From Streptomyces sp. TSRI0107 (GTDB taxonomy: Bacteria > Actinomycetota > Actinomycetes > Streptomycetales > Streptomycetaceae), in the NCBI RefSeq assembly GCF_001905845.1, contig NZ_LIVZ01000022.1, forward strand, positions 1-48,321: a stretch of DNA of 48,321 nt. The letters run 5' to 3'. The position numbers and the translations under genes were made by a program. Of this stretch, positions 25,239 through 33,642 are shown piece after piece. Each line of letters begins with the position of its first letter. Positions within the stretch are counted from its first letter, which is position 1. The notes under the pieces were generated by a model. The model ran no database searches, was not told the origin of the DNA, and was given only the letters and a program-made list of their open reading frames with translations.

Positions 25239-25586
25239 ATGCCGCTTGTCCGGCCGTACGTGCGCTCCGACGGGACGCCAGTACGCGGACACTCCCGATG
25301 GGCACCGGGCGCCCGCAGGGAGATGACCATCTTCGCGCTGTTCGGCCTGGCCGTGCTCGGCTTCGGCCACACGTCGCCGACCAATGCCTCGAGCACCGAG
25401 CCCGGGCCGTCGGCGACCTACCCCATCCGCTTCGACCACCACGCCGGCACGACCTCAAGGAGCACAGTGCCGCGACCCACCGCGTCATACCCGATCAAGT
25501 TCGATACCCCCGAGCGGAGGAAGCCGGCACCCCGGCCGGCAGTCTCGTACCCGATCGACTTCTCCACCCTCGGAGCTGAGCGATGA
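25239..25586 (+). CDS. Small membrane-anchored protein with three YPIxF repeats (115 aa)
   Basis: Starts at ATG 25239 behind GGGGGAGGA. After a basic, soluble N-terminal ~30 residues comes one hydrophobic helix (MTIFALFGLAVLGF, about 31-44). The rest is a polar tail with three imperfect repeats of P-x-P-x-x-(S/T)YPI-x-F: TYPIRF (60-65), SYPIKF (83-88) and SYPIDF (103-108). The family is unknown to me. The repeats could be short linear binding motifs for a partner. It overlaps the Mrr-like nuclease gene by ATGA, so the two are made together, and both carry membrane helices. A PafBC-like promoter precedes it. Which side of the membrane the repeats face is not clear. Confidence 0.7.
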   Translation: MPLVRPYVRSDGTPVRGHSRWAPGARREMTIFALFGLAVLGFGHTSPTNASSTEPGPSATYPIRFDHHAGTTSRSTVPRPTASYPIKFDTPERRKPAPRPAVSYPIDFSTLGAER

Positions 25587-26269
25587 CCCGGCGCCCACCC
25601 GCCAGACGGCGCACCGGCAACCGTCGGCGCCGTCAACAGGACACGCAAGCCGACCTGCTGGCCGTTGGTGCAGCGATCACGTTCGCGGTGGTGGTGGTCA
25701 ACTGGCTTCTCGCGCACTGGTGGCTGCTGCTCGCGGCGGCCGTCCTCGCGGGCGTCGGCGGATTTTGGTGGTGGCAGCAGCGGGCCGAGCGTGCGCAGCG
25801 GGAACGGGCACGCTCCCAGGCCCTGCGCTATCAGCTGGCGCAGTTGGATGCCCTGTCCCACCGGCAGTTCGAGCATGCCGTGCGTGACCTGATGTACCGC
25901 GACGGCTGCAGCGATGCCGTCCAGGTCGGCGGACGGGGCGACCTGGGGGCGGATGTGAAGGCCACCGACCCTCTGGGGCGGCGCTGGGTGATTCAGTGCA
26001 AGCACCGCCGTGACGGCGACCGGGGCGCGCCCGTGGGCACCCCGGAACTGCAGGTGCTCAACGGCACAGGCCGCCCCGTCCACAAGGGCGATGTCGTAGT
26101 GATGGTGACCAACGGAAGGATCACCCAGCCGGGTCGCGTCTTCGCCCGGCAGCAGCGCCTGCACCTTGTCGACCGCCGTGTGCTGGCATCGTGGGCGGCG
26201 GGTTCGAGGCCCCTGTGGGAGCTGTTGCCGGCTGTGCCGGCACCTCGCAAACCGTCGCAGCTCTCGTGA
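25583..26269 (+). CDS. Membrane-anchored Mrr-like restriction endonuclease
   Basis: 228 residues: a basic N-terminus, then two membrane helices (~23-64: ADLLAVGAAITFAVVVVNWLL, then WLLLAAAVLAGVGGFWWW). A soluble Mrr-type PD-(D/E)XK domain follows, with HRQFE (94-98), GRGDLGADV (D120/D124) and QCK (138-140). A second conserved block, GDVVVMVTNGRITQPG, matches the Mrr-cat fold. Mrr-type enzymes cut DNA, often modified DNA; membrane attachment would place it at the site of DNA entry. The active site is intact. ATG 25583 overlaps the stop of the YPI-repeat gene. The promoter region upstream suggests induction on DNA damage. Confidence 0.8.
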   Translation: MTRRPPARRRTGNRRRRQQDTQADLLAVGAAITFAVVVVNWLLAHWWLLLAAAVLAGVGGFWWWQQRAERAQRERARSQALRYQLAQLDALSHRQFEHAVRDLMYRDGCSDAVQVGGRGDLGADVKATDPLGRRWVIQCKHRRDGDRGAPVGTPELQVLNGTGRPVHKGDVVVMVTNGRITQPGRVFARQQRLHLVDRRVLASWAAGSRPLWELLPAVPAPRKPSQLS

Positions 26270-26270
26270 G

Positions 26271-26531
26271 CTATGCCCTGATACGTATAGGATCCGCGGC
26301 CGGGCAAAAGCGGGAACCTGCCGCAGCCCGCCCCCGGCTTCGACTCTGTAACGGCTCGGCGAGGGTGGGGCGCAGCGTTGGCTCCGCGCTGAGGGCCTTG
26401 GTCGGCCGCTCCGTTTCGGCGGCCGTGGGCGCCCCGGCCTGCTTGCTGTCGTCGCCGGCCAACCAGCCGATGCTCTCTTGCGGGAACAGTGCTGCCGGGA
26501 CCAGAGCGAGGGCCGCGATCATCCCCGTCAC
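26271..26531 (-). CDS. Possible small exported or membrane protein (weak)
   Basis: The frame reads RRRTGRY-VTGMIAALALVPAALFP, which is a basic stretch then a hydrophobic helix like a signal sequence. A polar Ala/Thr/Glu tail follows (AAETERPTKALSAE). The only start inside the frame is GTG 26531, which has no ribosome binding site and cuts off the basic part, so the gene may have lost its 5' end. It is convergent with the Mrr-like gene with almost no gap. It could be a decayed gene. Confidence 0.3.
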   Translation of the reverse strand: MTGMIAALALVPAALFPQESIGWLAGDDSKQAGAPTAAETERPTKALSAEPTLRPTLAEPLQSRSRGRAAAGSRFCPAADPIRIRA

Positions 26532-26766
26532 ATACCGACCGGTCCGGCGCCGAGGTACGGCCGACGTGTAGGTGCGCCCACGGCGGAGGCAGCACCGGTA
26601 GACCGGCCAGCGGCGGTGCTGCCTGGACGCGCGGCGTCAAGCTCCCAGAAAGACAGGGTGGTTGCTGGAGACATACGCGCACCTGCCCGCCCGTGCGGGT
26701 CACCAAGGGAGCCCTCGACGAGGGGCACAGCTCACCGGGCGGGCGTAGTACATACGGAGGTAGCAG

Positions 26767-26985
26767 ATGGCCAATGCCGACAGCCACCGGGGCGGACGTA
26801 GCCCCGGCCTGGTAGTGGACGAGGAGGTCTTGGCCGGTCTGGCCGGCGGTTGGACTCCGCCCGAACCGGCACTCCTGTCCGGCCAGCCCGTGCCCGGCAG
26901 GGCGGAGGGCGTCAGGGGGCCGGGACCTCGAAGTCGAGCAGCAGTTCTCGTGTCGTGGCGGACAGGGACTGTGTTCCGATGTTGA
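26767..26985 (+). CDS. Possible small protein with strong ribosome binding site (72 aa)
   Basis: ATG 26767 sits six bases behind GGAGG, an ideal ribosome binding site, with a TAGTAC-like -10 some 20 bases upstream. The first ~50 residues (MANADSHRGG, then VDEEVLAGLAGGW) look like a soluble protein. The last ~25 run antisense across the 3' end of the XRE gene at 26912-28192, so the C-terminus may be foreign, and the original gene may have been cut by the rearrangement that brought that gene in. Function unknown. Confidence 0.4.
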   Translation: MANADSHRGGRSPGLVVDEEVLAGLAGGWTPPEPALLSGQPVPGRAEGVRGPGPRSRAAVLVSWRTGTVFRC

Positions 26986-28192
26986 GGTCGTAGGAGGGAC
27001 TGAGCCGCACGGGAAGAGCGACTTTGCGCCCCGCTGCGGCGATCCGTGCGCTCTCCAGGAACGGGTCTGGCACGACGAGTTGTTCACCGTGCTGGGGAAG
27101 CGTGAAGCTTTCTTGTATGACGCGGCTTCTGCCCCTCGAGGGCCGGACAGGCCTGCGCACGCCGGGGAACAGGTGCGTGTACAGCCCGGTGAAGGCGTAG
27201 ACATGGGCGACGCCCTGGACGGTCAGCCGGCACACGGCTACGTCGTCGATGCTGCGGTGCTGCACCATGTGCCGGGGCAGCACGCCGGGGTCATTGCACA
27301 GCAGCTTGGTGACGGCCCAGTTGCCGGTGTCGGGGCGGTAGGTGGCATCGACGTTGAAGAGGTCGACCAGCAGCTGCCAGACGTCCGAGGGCTGGGCGGA
27401 GCGGTGGAATCGCTCCAGGCGTTGCGGTATCTGGGCGAGATCCTTCGCGGTGACCTCGTGCCAGTGCAGCACCGCTTCCCGTGCTCGCATCTGGCGCACG
27501 CGGTCGGTGTCGAACCTCGCGATGACGTTCTCGCGCTGGGCCCGCACGTGGGCCTGCCGCAGCTCGCCCAGCTCGTAGGTGAGCACCCGCCGTATGCGCT
27601 GGATGGGGCGGCCGAAGGCGGTGGCCAGCTCGATCAGGGCAGGGTCGTCGGCCGAGGGGCCCCGCCAAGGCCCGGCTTGGGGCACGTAGGTGCGCGCCAT
27701 AGCTTCGATGAGTTCGGCGGTGCGCTCCTTGCGGCGCTGCACGGCCGGCGTGTGGTTCATGGCGTTCTCCACCATGCGGCGGCTCACGTGCAGGACGTCG
27801 GCGACGTCGTCCACGAACCTCGGGCTGCGGCTGGGAACGATCCCCTCCGCTTCGAAGCGCCGGTAGTTCTTGGCCGAGACATTGAGGCGCTTGGTGATGT
27901 CTTCGGCGCGCAGGCAGCACGCCCTGCGCAGGTCCGCGAGCGCCCAGGTCTGCTGCTTCGCCCGGTCCATCAGTTCGAAGGGATGCACCCCCAGGGCGCC
28001 GGCGATAGCGCGGACACGGGGAGGTTCTGGCACCCGGTGCCCGTTCTCATAGGCCAGGATCTGCGCCTTCGTCGCCCCAACAGCGCGTGCCAGTTCCTCG
28101 GCTGTCATCGCACCTCTGCCCGAACGCCCGTTGGACTCGGTGCGCAGTCTGCGCAGCGCAGAGGGACTGAAGGGGACCAGACCTCGTGCCAT
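26912..28192 (-). CDS. Large XRE-family regulator (about 426 aa)
   Basis: Start ATG 28192. The N-terminal XRE domain (LRRLRTESNG, then MTAEELARAVGATKAQILAYENGHRVPEP) is followed by a second HTH-like segment (LRAEDITKRLNVSAKNYRRFEAEG) and a possible third (DDVADVLHVSRRMVENAM), so it may contact DNA at several sites. The remaining ~250 residues form a mixed domain I do not recognise, with a His/Trp-containing stretch around VLHWHEVTAKDL. It could be a sensor. An upstream extension of the frame lacks regulator features. The 40-residue peptide gene lies 317 bases upstream in the same direction. Likely a regulator of an accessory-region function. Confidence 0.7.
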   Translation of the reverse strand: MARGLVPFSPSALRRLRTESNGRSGRGAMTAEELARAVGATKAQILAYENGHRVPEPPRVRAIAGALGVHPFELMDRAKQQTWALADLRRACCLRAEDITKRLNVSAKNYRRFEAEGIVPSRSPRFVDDVADVLHVSRRMVENAMNHTPAVQRRKERTAELIEAMARTYVPQAGPWRGPSADDPALIELATAFGRPIQRIRRVLTYELGELRQAHVRAQRENVIARFDTDRVRQMRAREAVLHWHEVTAKDLAQIPQRLERFHRSAQPSDVWQLLVDLFNVDATYRPDTGNWAVTKLLCNDPGVLPRHMVQHRSIDDVAVCRLTVQGVAHVYAFTGLYTHLFPGVRRPVRPSRGRSRVIQESFTLPQHGEQLVVPDPFLESARIAAAGRKVALPVRLSPSYDLNIGTQSLSATTRELLLDFEVPAP

Positions 28193-28509
28193 CCGTGTCG
28201 TCTTCCTCGTCGCCGGGACCACTTTAGGGGTACCATTCCAAGGCCACGTGCGGGTTGCCTTCCGCACCGCATCCAGGGCATCACCTGGGCTGCCGTGCTT
28301 TTTAGCGGCAGAACTGGTGGCTGCTTCCTCGGATATGCGCGACGTTAGACGCCGATGGCCGCACTGTTTAGGGAAAGCGGTCCTCGTATATCGGTTATGA
28401 AAGAGGCCCTGTACCTCCACGGTTCATGACGCCGTTGGCGGGGGCACAGGGCCAGCGCTGGGAGCGTGCTCCCGGAAGGCCCTCTGTTGCCGCAGGGGGC
28501 CTTAGCCGT
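28193..28509. other. Intergenic region, promoter side of the large XRE gene
   Basis: No gene seen apart from weak frames without ribosome binding sites. It holds the terminator-like hairpin at 28476-28503 downstream of the 40-residue peptide gene. Local base composition is less GC-rich than its surroundings. Confidence 0.45.
28476..28503. terminator. Hairpin downstream of the 40-aa peptide gene
   Basis: AAGGCCCTCTG (28476-28486) and CAGGGGGCCTT (28493-28503) pair over 11 bp with one G-T pair and a 6-base loop, starting just after the stop at 28510. A good intrinsic-terminator candidate. Confidence 0.6.
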
Positions 28510-28632
28510 CTACAGGCACTTGTCGATCAGATGACGCAGCAAGGCACCGAGTGCCTGAAGCGCCAGCCAGCCGACCGCCTTCTTGACGACCTTCCGGTTG
28601 TTCCGCTCCCCGCCTTCGGGCGGGTTTTCCAT
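28510..28632 (-). CDS. 40-residue amphipathic basic peptide
   Basis: ATG 28632 stands six bases behind GAGGAGGGG, one of the strongest ribosome binding sites in the window. The gene ends at TAG 28510 and is followed at once by a hairpin. The product begins MENPPEGGERNNRK, very polar, then continues KKAVGWLALQALGALLRHLI and ends DKCL. The second half would form one amphipathic or membrane helix. Compact size, strong translation signals and a dedicated terminator argue for a real peptide gene. It could be a type I toxin-like or membrane-acting peptide, or a small regulator; I do not recognise a family. Confidence 0.6.
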   Translation of the reverse strand: MENPPEGGERNNRKVVKKAVGWLALQALGALLRHLIDKCL

Positions 28633-29426
28633 GCGCTACCCCTCCTCTCTATGGGCAGAGCCGCTCGGCTCCGATCGGCAACCGACCGGCACGTCACGCC
28701 CTGAGAGGAGGTGTGCCTAAAAGCCTACCGGTAGCAGTGACCGGCGGGAGTCCCGGAACTTCCGCCCTGCTGGGTAACTCCCCTCGTAAATCGCTTTTTG
28801 ACGCATGGTCAATTACGGAGGGCCTGATTCCGACCCGCCTTGAAACCCGAACACCCGGGCGAGTAAATCCTGTTGAGGGCCTGAATGTCGTGGGGTGGAC
28901 GCAGAGTTAAGGTGCAGGCCAGGGAAGGCGCCTGTGCCGCACGATCACGTGCAGCGAAACGCTGGCCAACGAATCTCGCGCAATGTGGCGTTTATCACTT
29001 TCCGTTAGGGCCTTGGCAAAGCCCCGCAAATCGCCTCGCACCCCGGCGGCCCCCATCCTTCACGCAGGACCCACGCACGCGGGCAGCCGGTCGCTGCGGG
29101 GCGTCACCCAACCACGAGCCCGAGCCGTTCTTCTCGCGATGCCGGCCCCGGCCGCCAAGGCCGACAGCTGATCACCTTCCTCGCAGCCGTCTGGGGCCAG
29201 CCAAGGCCCCCAGGCGGGCCACCCCGGCTAGCCCCGTGAGCTCATGACGCTCCAAGGCCCTGCCCCGGCAGCTCAGCAGTGCTGCCGGGGCAGGGCCATG
29301 GTGTGGACTCGTGCTCGCGGGGTCGAATCATCGATTCCGGCCCTCGTCGAGCGCAGGGACGGCACCCGTCGCGGCCTCGAGGCCACCTCGCCGGAGAACA
29401 TCGCCTCGAAGGACTCTGGGACTCTC
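28633..29426. other. Gene-poor region
   Basis: About 790 bases. A good GAGAGGAGG sequence at 28703-28711 faces right, but GTG 28713 is only one base away, so the 65-residue frame it opens is doubtful. Base composition from 28700 to 29030 is lower in GC than average. No tRNA, repeat array or family motif is visible. The right end holds the long hairpin at 29256-29297. Confidence 0.45.
29256..29297. terminator. Very strong terminator hairpin
   Basis: Two perfect 17-base arms (29256-29272 and 29281-29297) with an 8-base loop, starting with GGCCCTGCC. It lies 130 bases downstream of the secreted HNH nuclease stop. It is the longest perfect stem outside the telomere and should terminate transcription in both directions. 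Confidence 0.8.
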
Positions 29427-30089
29427 CTAAGGGGCAGCGGGCTCGTACGTCACCGTCCGCTCCGGGCAGGCCTCGGCGACCTCGCTCAGGGCGGCCAGCT
29501 CGCTGTCGTCGGCGGTGAGGTTCCAGCGGAGCTTGGTGCCCACCCATTCGGCGACGTACCGGCAGTGGGCGTCGGTGGCGGGCGGCAGCCATTGGGCGGG
29601 GTCCTGGTCGGCTTTGCTGCGGTTGGAGCGGGCGGTGACCGCGACCAGGCTGGTCTTCGCTTCCTGGTCGTTGGCGTAGGCCTCGCGGCGGGCGGGGGTC
29701 CAGGCGGAGGCGCCGCTGTCCCAGGCCTCGGCGAGCGGGACCATGTGGTCGATGTCCAGGCCGGAGGCGGAGGTCACCCAGGTCGCGTCGTAGTACGACC
29801 ACCACCGGCCGCCGGTCAGGCGGCACCCGGGTCCCACGGTCGGCGGTTCGACGGCTTCGTTGAGGAGGACTTCGGCGCGGGTGTTGCAGCCGTCGGTCGG
29901 GTCCAGGCCGGTGTTCCAGTGCTTGAAGGCGTCGCGGGTGTAGCCGTCGCGGGACTCGGTGGCCGACTGCAGGCGGGCGACGGCGTCGGCAAGGGGCAGG
30001 GTGTCGGCAGCGTGTGCCGGCGCGGGAGCGGTGAGGGGGAGCAGAGCGAGGGCGGCGGCGGCGAGGCCACGCATCACGGCTTTGATCAT
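29427..30089 (-). CDS. Secreted HNH nuclease (DUF1524/GmrSD C-terminal type)
   Basis: 220 residues. The N-terminus is a classic signal peptide: MIKAVMRGLA, a hydrophobic run, then APAHA-A at about 26-28. The mature part carries the DUF1524-type HNH core: GLDIDHMVPLAEAWDSGA with the metal-binding DH, WTPARREAYANDQ, then TARSNRSKAD and PAQWLPP. The C-terminal helix block includes YVAEWVGTKLRW. Such proteins are common exported nucleases in Streptomyces and could feed on extracellular DNA or act on competitors; unlike its neighbours it works outside the cell. The start ATG 30089 has no clear ribosome binding site; ATG 30074 is an alternative. Confidence 0.85.
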   Translation of the reverse strand: MIKAVMRGLAAAALALLPLTAPAPAHAADTLPLADAVARLQSATESRDGYTRDAFKHWNTGLDPTDGCNTRAEVLLNEAVEPPTVGPGCRLTGGRWWSYYDATWVTSASGLDIDHMVPLAEAWDSGASAWTPARREAYANDQEAKTSLVAVTARSNRSKADQDPAQWLPPATDAHCRYVAEWVGTKLRWNLTADDSELAALSEVAEACPERTVTYEPAAP

Positions 30090-30274
30090 GCACTGGTGAT
30101 AGCGGCCCTGGTGGGGGCGCTATCCGGGCTTTGGGCTGTGCGCCGCCCGTGTGGGGGGATTGGTCGTACCGGAGAAACGAAACACCGACCGCGCACGTGG
30201 CCCACCGCGGGGCTGGTGTCTGCCGGGCCGCGTCCCCGGCCTGGGTCGTTACCGCGGTAGGGAGGGACGTGCGT

Positions 30275-30919
30275 ATGGGCAGGGCAGTGGTGCATGAGGC
30301 GCTGGCGGCGTTGTGGGAGCGGCAGCAGGCATCCGAGCACGGCTGGGTCCTGGAGGGCCCGGAGCGCATCTCGCAGCGTGAAGGTGTGGCAGCGCTGGAG
30401 CGCGCCGGTCTGGCGGAGCTGGCCGGGCGGGAGGTACGGCGGAGCTGTCGGCGTGGGAGGGCCGCCCGGTGCGATCGGCGGCACGCCTGACCGGCCACGG
30501 CCACGACGTCCTGGCCTACCACCGCCACGGCCCGGCCACCACACGCCCGGAGCCCGGGCCCGGCCAGAAGCTGGTGCAGCTGCGGCCGGCGCAGATGGAC
30601 GCGGTGCGCGTGTTCGTGAGCCTCACCGCCGACCACCTGTACTTCGCGCCCGCCGCAGGGCTCGAGGAACAGATCCGCGCTGCCGTCCACGACCGTGCGC
30701 CGGGCCGCTGGGCTGCTGTGCCTGACACAGGACCAGATGGAGTCCCGGGCCTACGGGTTGTGGCTCCATGCGGTGACCCGCTCGGCGGCCGAGGCGAACC
30801 GGTTCGGCCGCGAGTACGGCATCGTCTACCGGCCCGCCCCGACGAGGCACGCTCGCCCACCGAAGACGTCGGCTGAGGCCTTGCGGCTGCGGAGTCTCAG
30901 GTTGCCCAGATGGGTGTGA
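30275..30919 (+). pseudogene. DUF6417-like gene broken by two compensating frameshifts
   Basis: ATG 30275 follows GGAGGG. The first frame gives HEALAALWERQQ and GWVLEGPERIS. Near 30462 the homologous reading moves by one base into TAELSAWEGRPV, RLTGHGHDVLAYH and LRPAQMDAVRVF. Near 30708 it returns to the original frame as LTQDQMESRAYG and EANRFGREYG. Joined, the pieces give a protein of about 210 residues with the block order of the Streptomyces DUF6417 family. One missing and one extra base explain it. It may be a true pseudogene or two sequencing errors. Its 3' end overlaps the 3' end of the convergent regulator gene. Confidence 0.6.
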
Positions 30920-32390
30920 TGGCGGTGGGCGGGCGCCTGCGCTTGCGCAGGGCGTCGGTGAGTGTGGTGGGCCGGCGGCGGTCGCTGTCGGGGTGGGGGC
31001 TTTCCTCGGCGAGTTTGTGCAGGAGGCGGGCGCGGCCGTCTTCGACGGTGTGTTCTTCGGTGAGGACCTTGCTGAAGGTTTTCATCACGGTGTCCGGGCC
31101 GGTGGGGCGGCGGGGCTTGAGCGTGGGTGGGGCGGGGGCGCTGTGCCGGGGGAGGGCGGGCGTGTGGTCGGGCGGGGCGGGGGCCTGTAGGAGGGGGGTG
31201 TTGCGGGCGGCTTCGCGATGGGCGTTGTCCAGGAGCTCGGTGAAGTGGTCGACGTCGCCGCCCAGGAGGAGCACGAAGTTCTGCAGGAGATCGCGTGGCG
31301 GCAGGACGGTGCATTCGAGAAGCGAGGCGATGGTGCTGGCGGTCAGGAGCCAGCGGCTGGCGACGGCGATGTCGCTGGGGGCGGGGCGTCCAGCGCGCAG
31401 GTGCAGGGTGTGGATGGCAGCGCGCAGCTGCTCGGCGGCCGGCAGGGGCGGGGCGTCAGGGTCGCGGTCAGGCAGGAGGGTTCGGTCGCTGAGCTTTTCG
31501 GACTCCCACACGGTGCGCAGGACGTCGGGGTCGGCGCCGCACACGTGGGCGAACTTGCGGGTCAGCTCCCAGGTGGGGACGCGCTCGCCGGACAGGATCC
31601 GCGACAGGTAGGAGGCGGAGCAGCCGATGCGGCTGCTGACTTCCTTGTTGGTGAGCTGGGCGGAGCGCACGAGCATGGACAGGATCGGTGCGAGCCGGTT
31701 GTAGGCGGCGGGTGCCGGCTCGTACTGGGTGGACTGCTCGGGTGCGTCGGGGCCGTCGCTATGTTCGCCGCCCGCGTCGCCGCTCTCGCCGCCGGCGGGG
31801 GTGTCACCGGGCGGGTCGTGGGGCGGTGGGGTGAACAGGCCGGCCAGTGAGGTGAGGGGTGTCTCGGAGCGGTTGAAGCGGGCGAGGCGGCGCAGGATGT
31901 AGCGGTCGGTGTAGCGGTGGCGGGCGGTGTCCTCGCTGATGCCCAGGACGGAGCTGATGGCCGCCCAGGTCATGCGGCGGTAGCGGGCGCGGCCGACGGC
32001 CGCCGCGGTCAGGCCGTCCAGCTGCTCCTGCAGCTGGACGATGCGCTGCAGGGGCTCCTCGCCGTTGAGGGAGGGCAGGAGCCGCGCGAGGTCGCGGGCA
32101 CCGTCCTGGATGTCCCGCGCGATCTCGCAGAGGAGTTCCTCGCCGGACGTGGAAGCCTGCCCGGCCGTGCGGGAAGGCGGCGCGGTCCGCGGGGCGGTTG
32201 TAGTGGGCGCCTCGAGAGCCGGAGCGGGGGCCTCGGGCTCAGGTGCCGAGACGGGGGCTGCGGCGTCGGCACCGAGGCGCCGCTGTCGGTGGGCGGCCTG
32301 ACGGCAGGGATCCCCGCAGTACTTGCGCGGGCGGCCCTTGCCGGGGCTTGCGACCAGAAGGGATCCGCAGTACTCACATACGTCACTCAC
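30897..32390 (-). CDS. XRE-family regulator with N-terminal zinc finger
   Basis: About 497 residues. GTG 32390 follows GGAAG and puts the first zinc ligand pair at residues 5-8 (CEYC), with CGDPC about 20 residues later. This gives a C4 finger with RPRKYC, as in small actinobacterial zinc-finger regulators. Helical segments follow (LLCEIARDIQDGARDLARLL; a possible HTH at WAAISSVLGISEDTARHRY). A second DNA-binding domain of XRE type comes next (LTNKEVSSRIGCSASYLSRILSGERVP). The C-terminal ~150 residues end in a basic RKRRRPP tail. An upstream ATG (32423) lacks a ribosome binding site. It probably binds DNA through three modules; its target is unknown. Confidence 0.7.
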   Translation of the reverse strand: MSDVCEYCGSLLVASPGKGRPRKYCGDPCRQAAHRQRRLGADAAAPVSAPEPEAPAPALEAPTTTAPRTAPPSRTAGQASTSGEELLCEIARDIQDGARDLARLLPSLNGEEPLQRIVQLQEQLDGLTAAAVGRARYRRMTWAAISSVLGISEDTARHRYTDRYILRRLARFNRSETPLTSLAGLFTPPPHDPPGDTPAGGESGDAGGEHSDGPDAPEQSTQYEPAPAAYNRLAPILSMLVRSAQLTNKEVSSRIGCSASYLSRILSGERVPTWELTRKFAHVCGADPDVLRTVWESEKLSDRTLLPDRDPDAPPLPAAEQLRAAIHTLHLRAGRPAPSDIAVASRWLLTASTIASLLECTVLPPRDLLQNFVLLLGGDVDHFTELLDNAHREAARNTPLLQAPAPPDHTPALPRHSAPAPPTLKPRRPTGPDTVMKTFSKVLTEEHTVEDGRARLLHKLAEESPHPDSDRRRPTTLTDALRKRRRPPTAITPIWAT

Positions 32391-32587
32391 GGTAGCTTCC
32401 GTCCCGTAACGAAAAGGGTTCATTCAGGGCTGATGCAGGGTTGCCCGAAGCTGATTCACCCGAAGTTCTCCGGGTTTCGTGACGCACCGCATGCCTGTCG
32501 GTGCGGGCAGACCGGGTTGCCTGGCAGGCGGTGCGCGAGGCGGGCGGGGGAGAACGGCAGACGCCGGCCTCCCTCGCCCGCCGCCCT

Positions 32588-32863
32588 TCAGCGCCGGTAG
32601 CGGCGGGTCCGGAGCTGGCGGAACGCGGCTGCCGAGAGCATGCCGCCCAGCATCAGGACGGTCTCCGGGGAGACCGTCACCTGTACAGGCGGGCGGTAAA
32701 CGAGCAGGTAACCCGTGAACGGGACAGCGAGAAAGGCGCCCACGACGCTCTTGCCAAACAGGTTCACGTAACGGAAGTTTTCGTTACGGCCATTACGCTT
32801 ACTCTCAGCGAAGCGGCCGGAAGGTTGTTTCGCCCGGCGGCGCCGGGGGGTAGATCGCCCCAT
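32588..32863 (-). CDS. Small two-helix membrane protein (91 aa)
   Basis: Start ATG 32863 with AAGGAG seven bases upstream; a longer frame upstream has no support. The basic N-terminal ~45 residues (GRSTPRRRRAKQ, SKRNGRNENF) precede two hydrophobic segments (SVVGAFLAVPFTGYLLVY and TVLMLGGMLSAAAF), ending in a basic RRYRR tail. Both termini are probably cytoplasmic. The family is unknown. It has the same general design as the 83-residue protein at 2015-2266. It lies upstream of, and in the same direction as, the zinc-finger XRE gene, 197 bases away. Confidence 0.6.
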   Translation of the reverse strand: MGRSTPRRRRAKQPSGRFAESKRNGRNENFRYVNLFGKSVVGAFLAVPFTGYLLVYRPPVQVTVSPETVLMLGGMLSAAAFRQLRTRRYRR

Positions 32864-33252
32864 AGGGCAACTCCTTGGGTTGTCGGAATGAGCGTGCGGG
32901 ACTTCGAACAGGGTTTGGACGACGTTGTGCGAGGTCCCGCACGCACCTGAGGGTGAAGCTACCGACACACAGTGCGATAAGCGAATCTGACCAAATGCCG
33001 CATCGAGGCGCATTCTGATGGTTGCCCCAGGACGACGGATTTTCGTTGCGGCTACAGCCGAAATCTCCCCGGATTCCGTAGCGCCGCGTGTTGGCCATGG
33101 CCGATTCCATCCCGTGTGCTCAATCTGTCAATTCCGGTCACGGAATCCATCTGAACCGATCGCTTGATTCATCGCTAAGGATGCGCACTGACGTAATCCG
33201 ATCAAAATGGGGGCTGAGGCGGGCTTGGTGCACCCCTAGCATGATTCAAAAG

Positions 33253-33264
33253 GTGCAATTGCAC
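33253..33264. promoter_or_regulatory. 12-bp palindrome GTGCAATTGCAC
   Basis: A perfect palindrome in an AT-rich, probably regulatory stretch. The form resembles dimeric repressor sites, but no adjacent gene start is clear. Confidence 0.35.
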
Positions 33265-33332
33265 GATCACGGGCACACCGGCCGCGCGCGGCACCGCTCC
33301 ACGGCCTACCGCCCCGTTCAGCGGTGCGGTGC

Positions 33333-33555
33333 CCTGCCGAATCGAACCCCCACCCGTCAGCCCACACCTCGGCAGGAACGTCTCCTGCTCCGCGGCCCGC
33401 CCCCAAGCGCGCACCTCTGCAGCAGGCTTCCCGCGGTCGAGGCCCGCCGGCCGCTGTCGGGCAGCCCTCACGGCAGCGGCCGGGGCCTGGAACTCCACCG
33501 TCCGACTGCCCCAGCCAGCAGCGCCCAGCCGAGGAAACCGCATCACACGGTTTCC
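33333..33555. other. Cluster of hairpins (possible structured RNA)
   Basis: Three stem pairs follow in order: CCTGCCGA (33333-33340) with TCGGCAGG (33369-33376); CCGGCCGCTG (33447-33456) with its complement (33474-33483); GGAAACCG (33533-33540) with CGGTTTCC (33548-33555). A shorter CCTGCT/AGCAGG pair lies between the first two. All stems of 8-10 bp are perfect. It is downstream of the ABC-three-component operon on the minus strand. It could be a long 3' structure or a small RNA; high GC content makes chance pairing possible. Confidence 0.3.
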
Positions 33556-33642
33556 CGCCCCCCTTCGGCCTCCGCGGGCGGGCTCGGACTGCGGGAGTCA
33601 CCTTGCTGCTCGCTCCCCTACCGCCCGTGTGTACCCCATGGC

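Noticed and set aside
28713..28910. 65-codon ORF after a strong GAGGAGG
   Set aside because: The GTG is only one base after the Shine-Dalgarno core, and codon bias is poor.
33330..33360. Possible tRNA T-arm (TTCGATT on the minus strand)
   Set aside because: The flanking bases do not pair as a T-stem, and no acceptor or anticodon arm is found.
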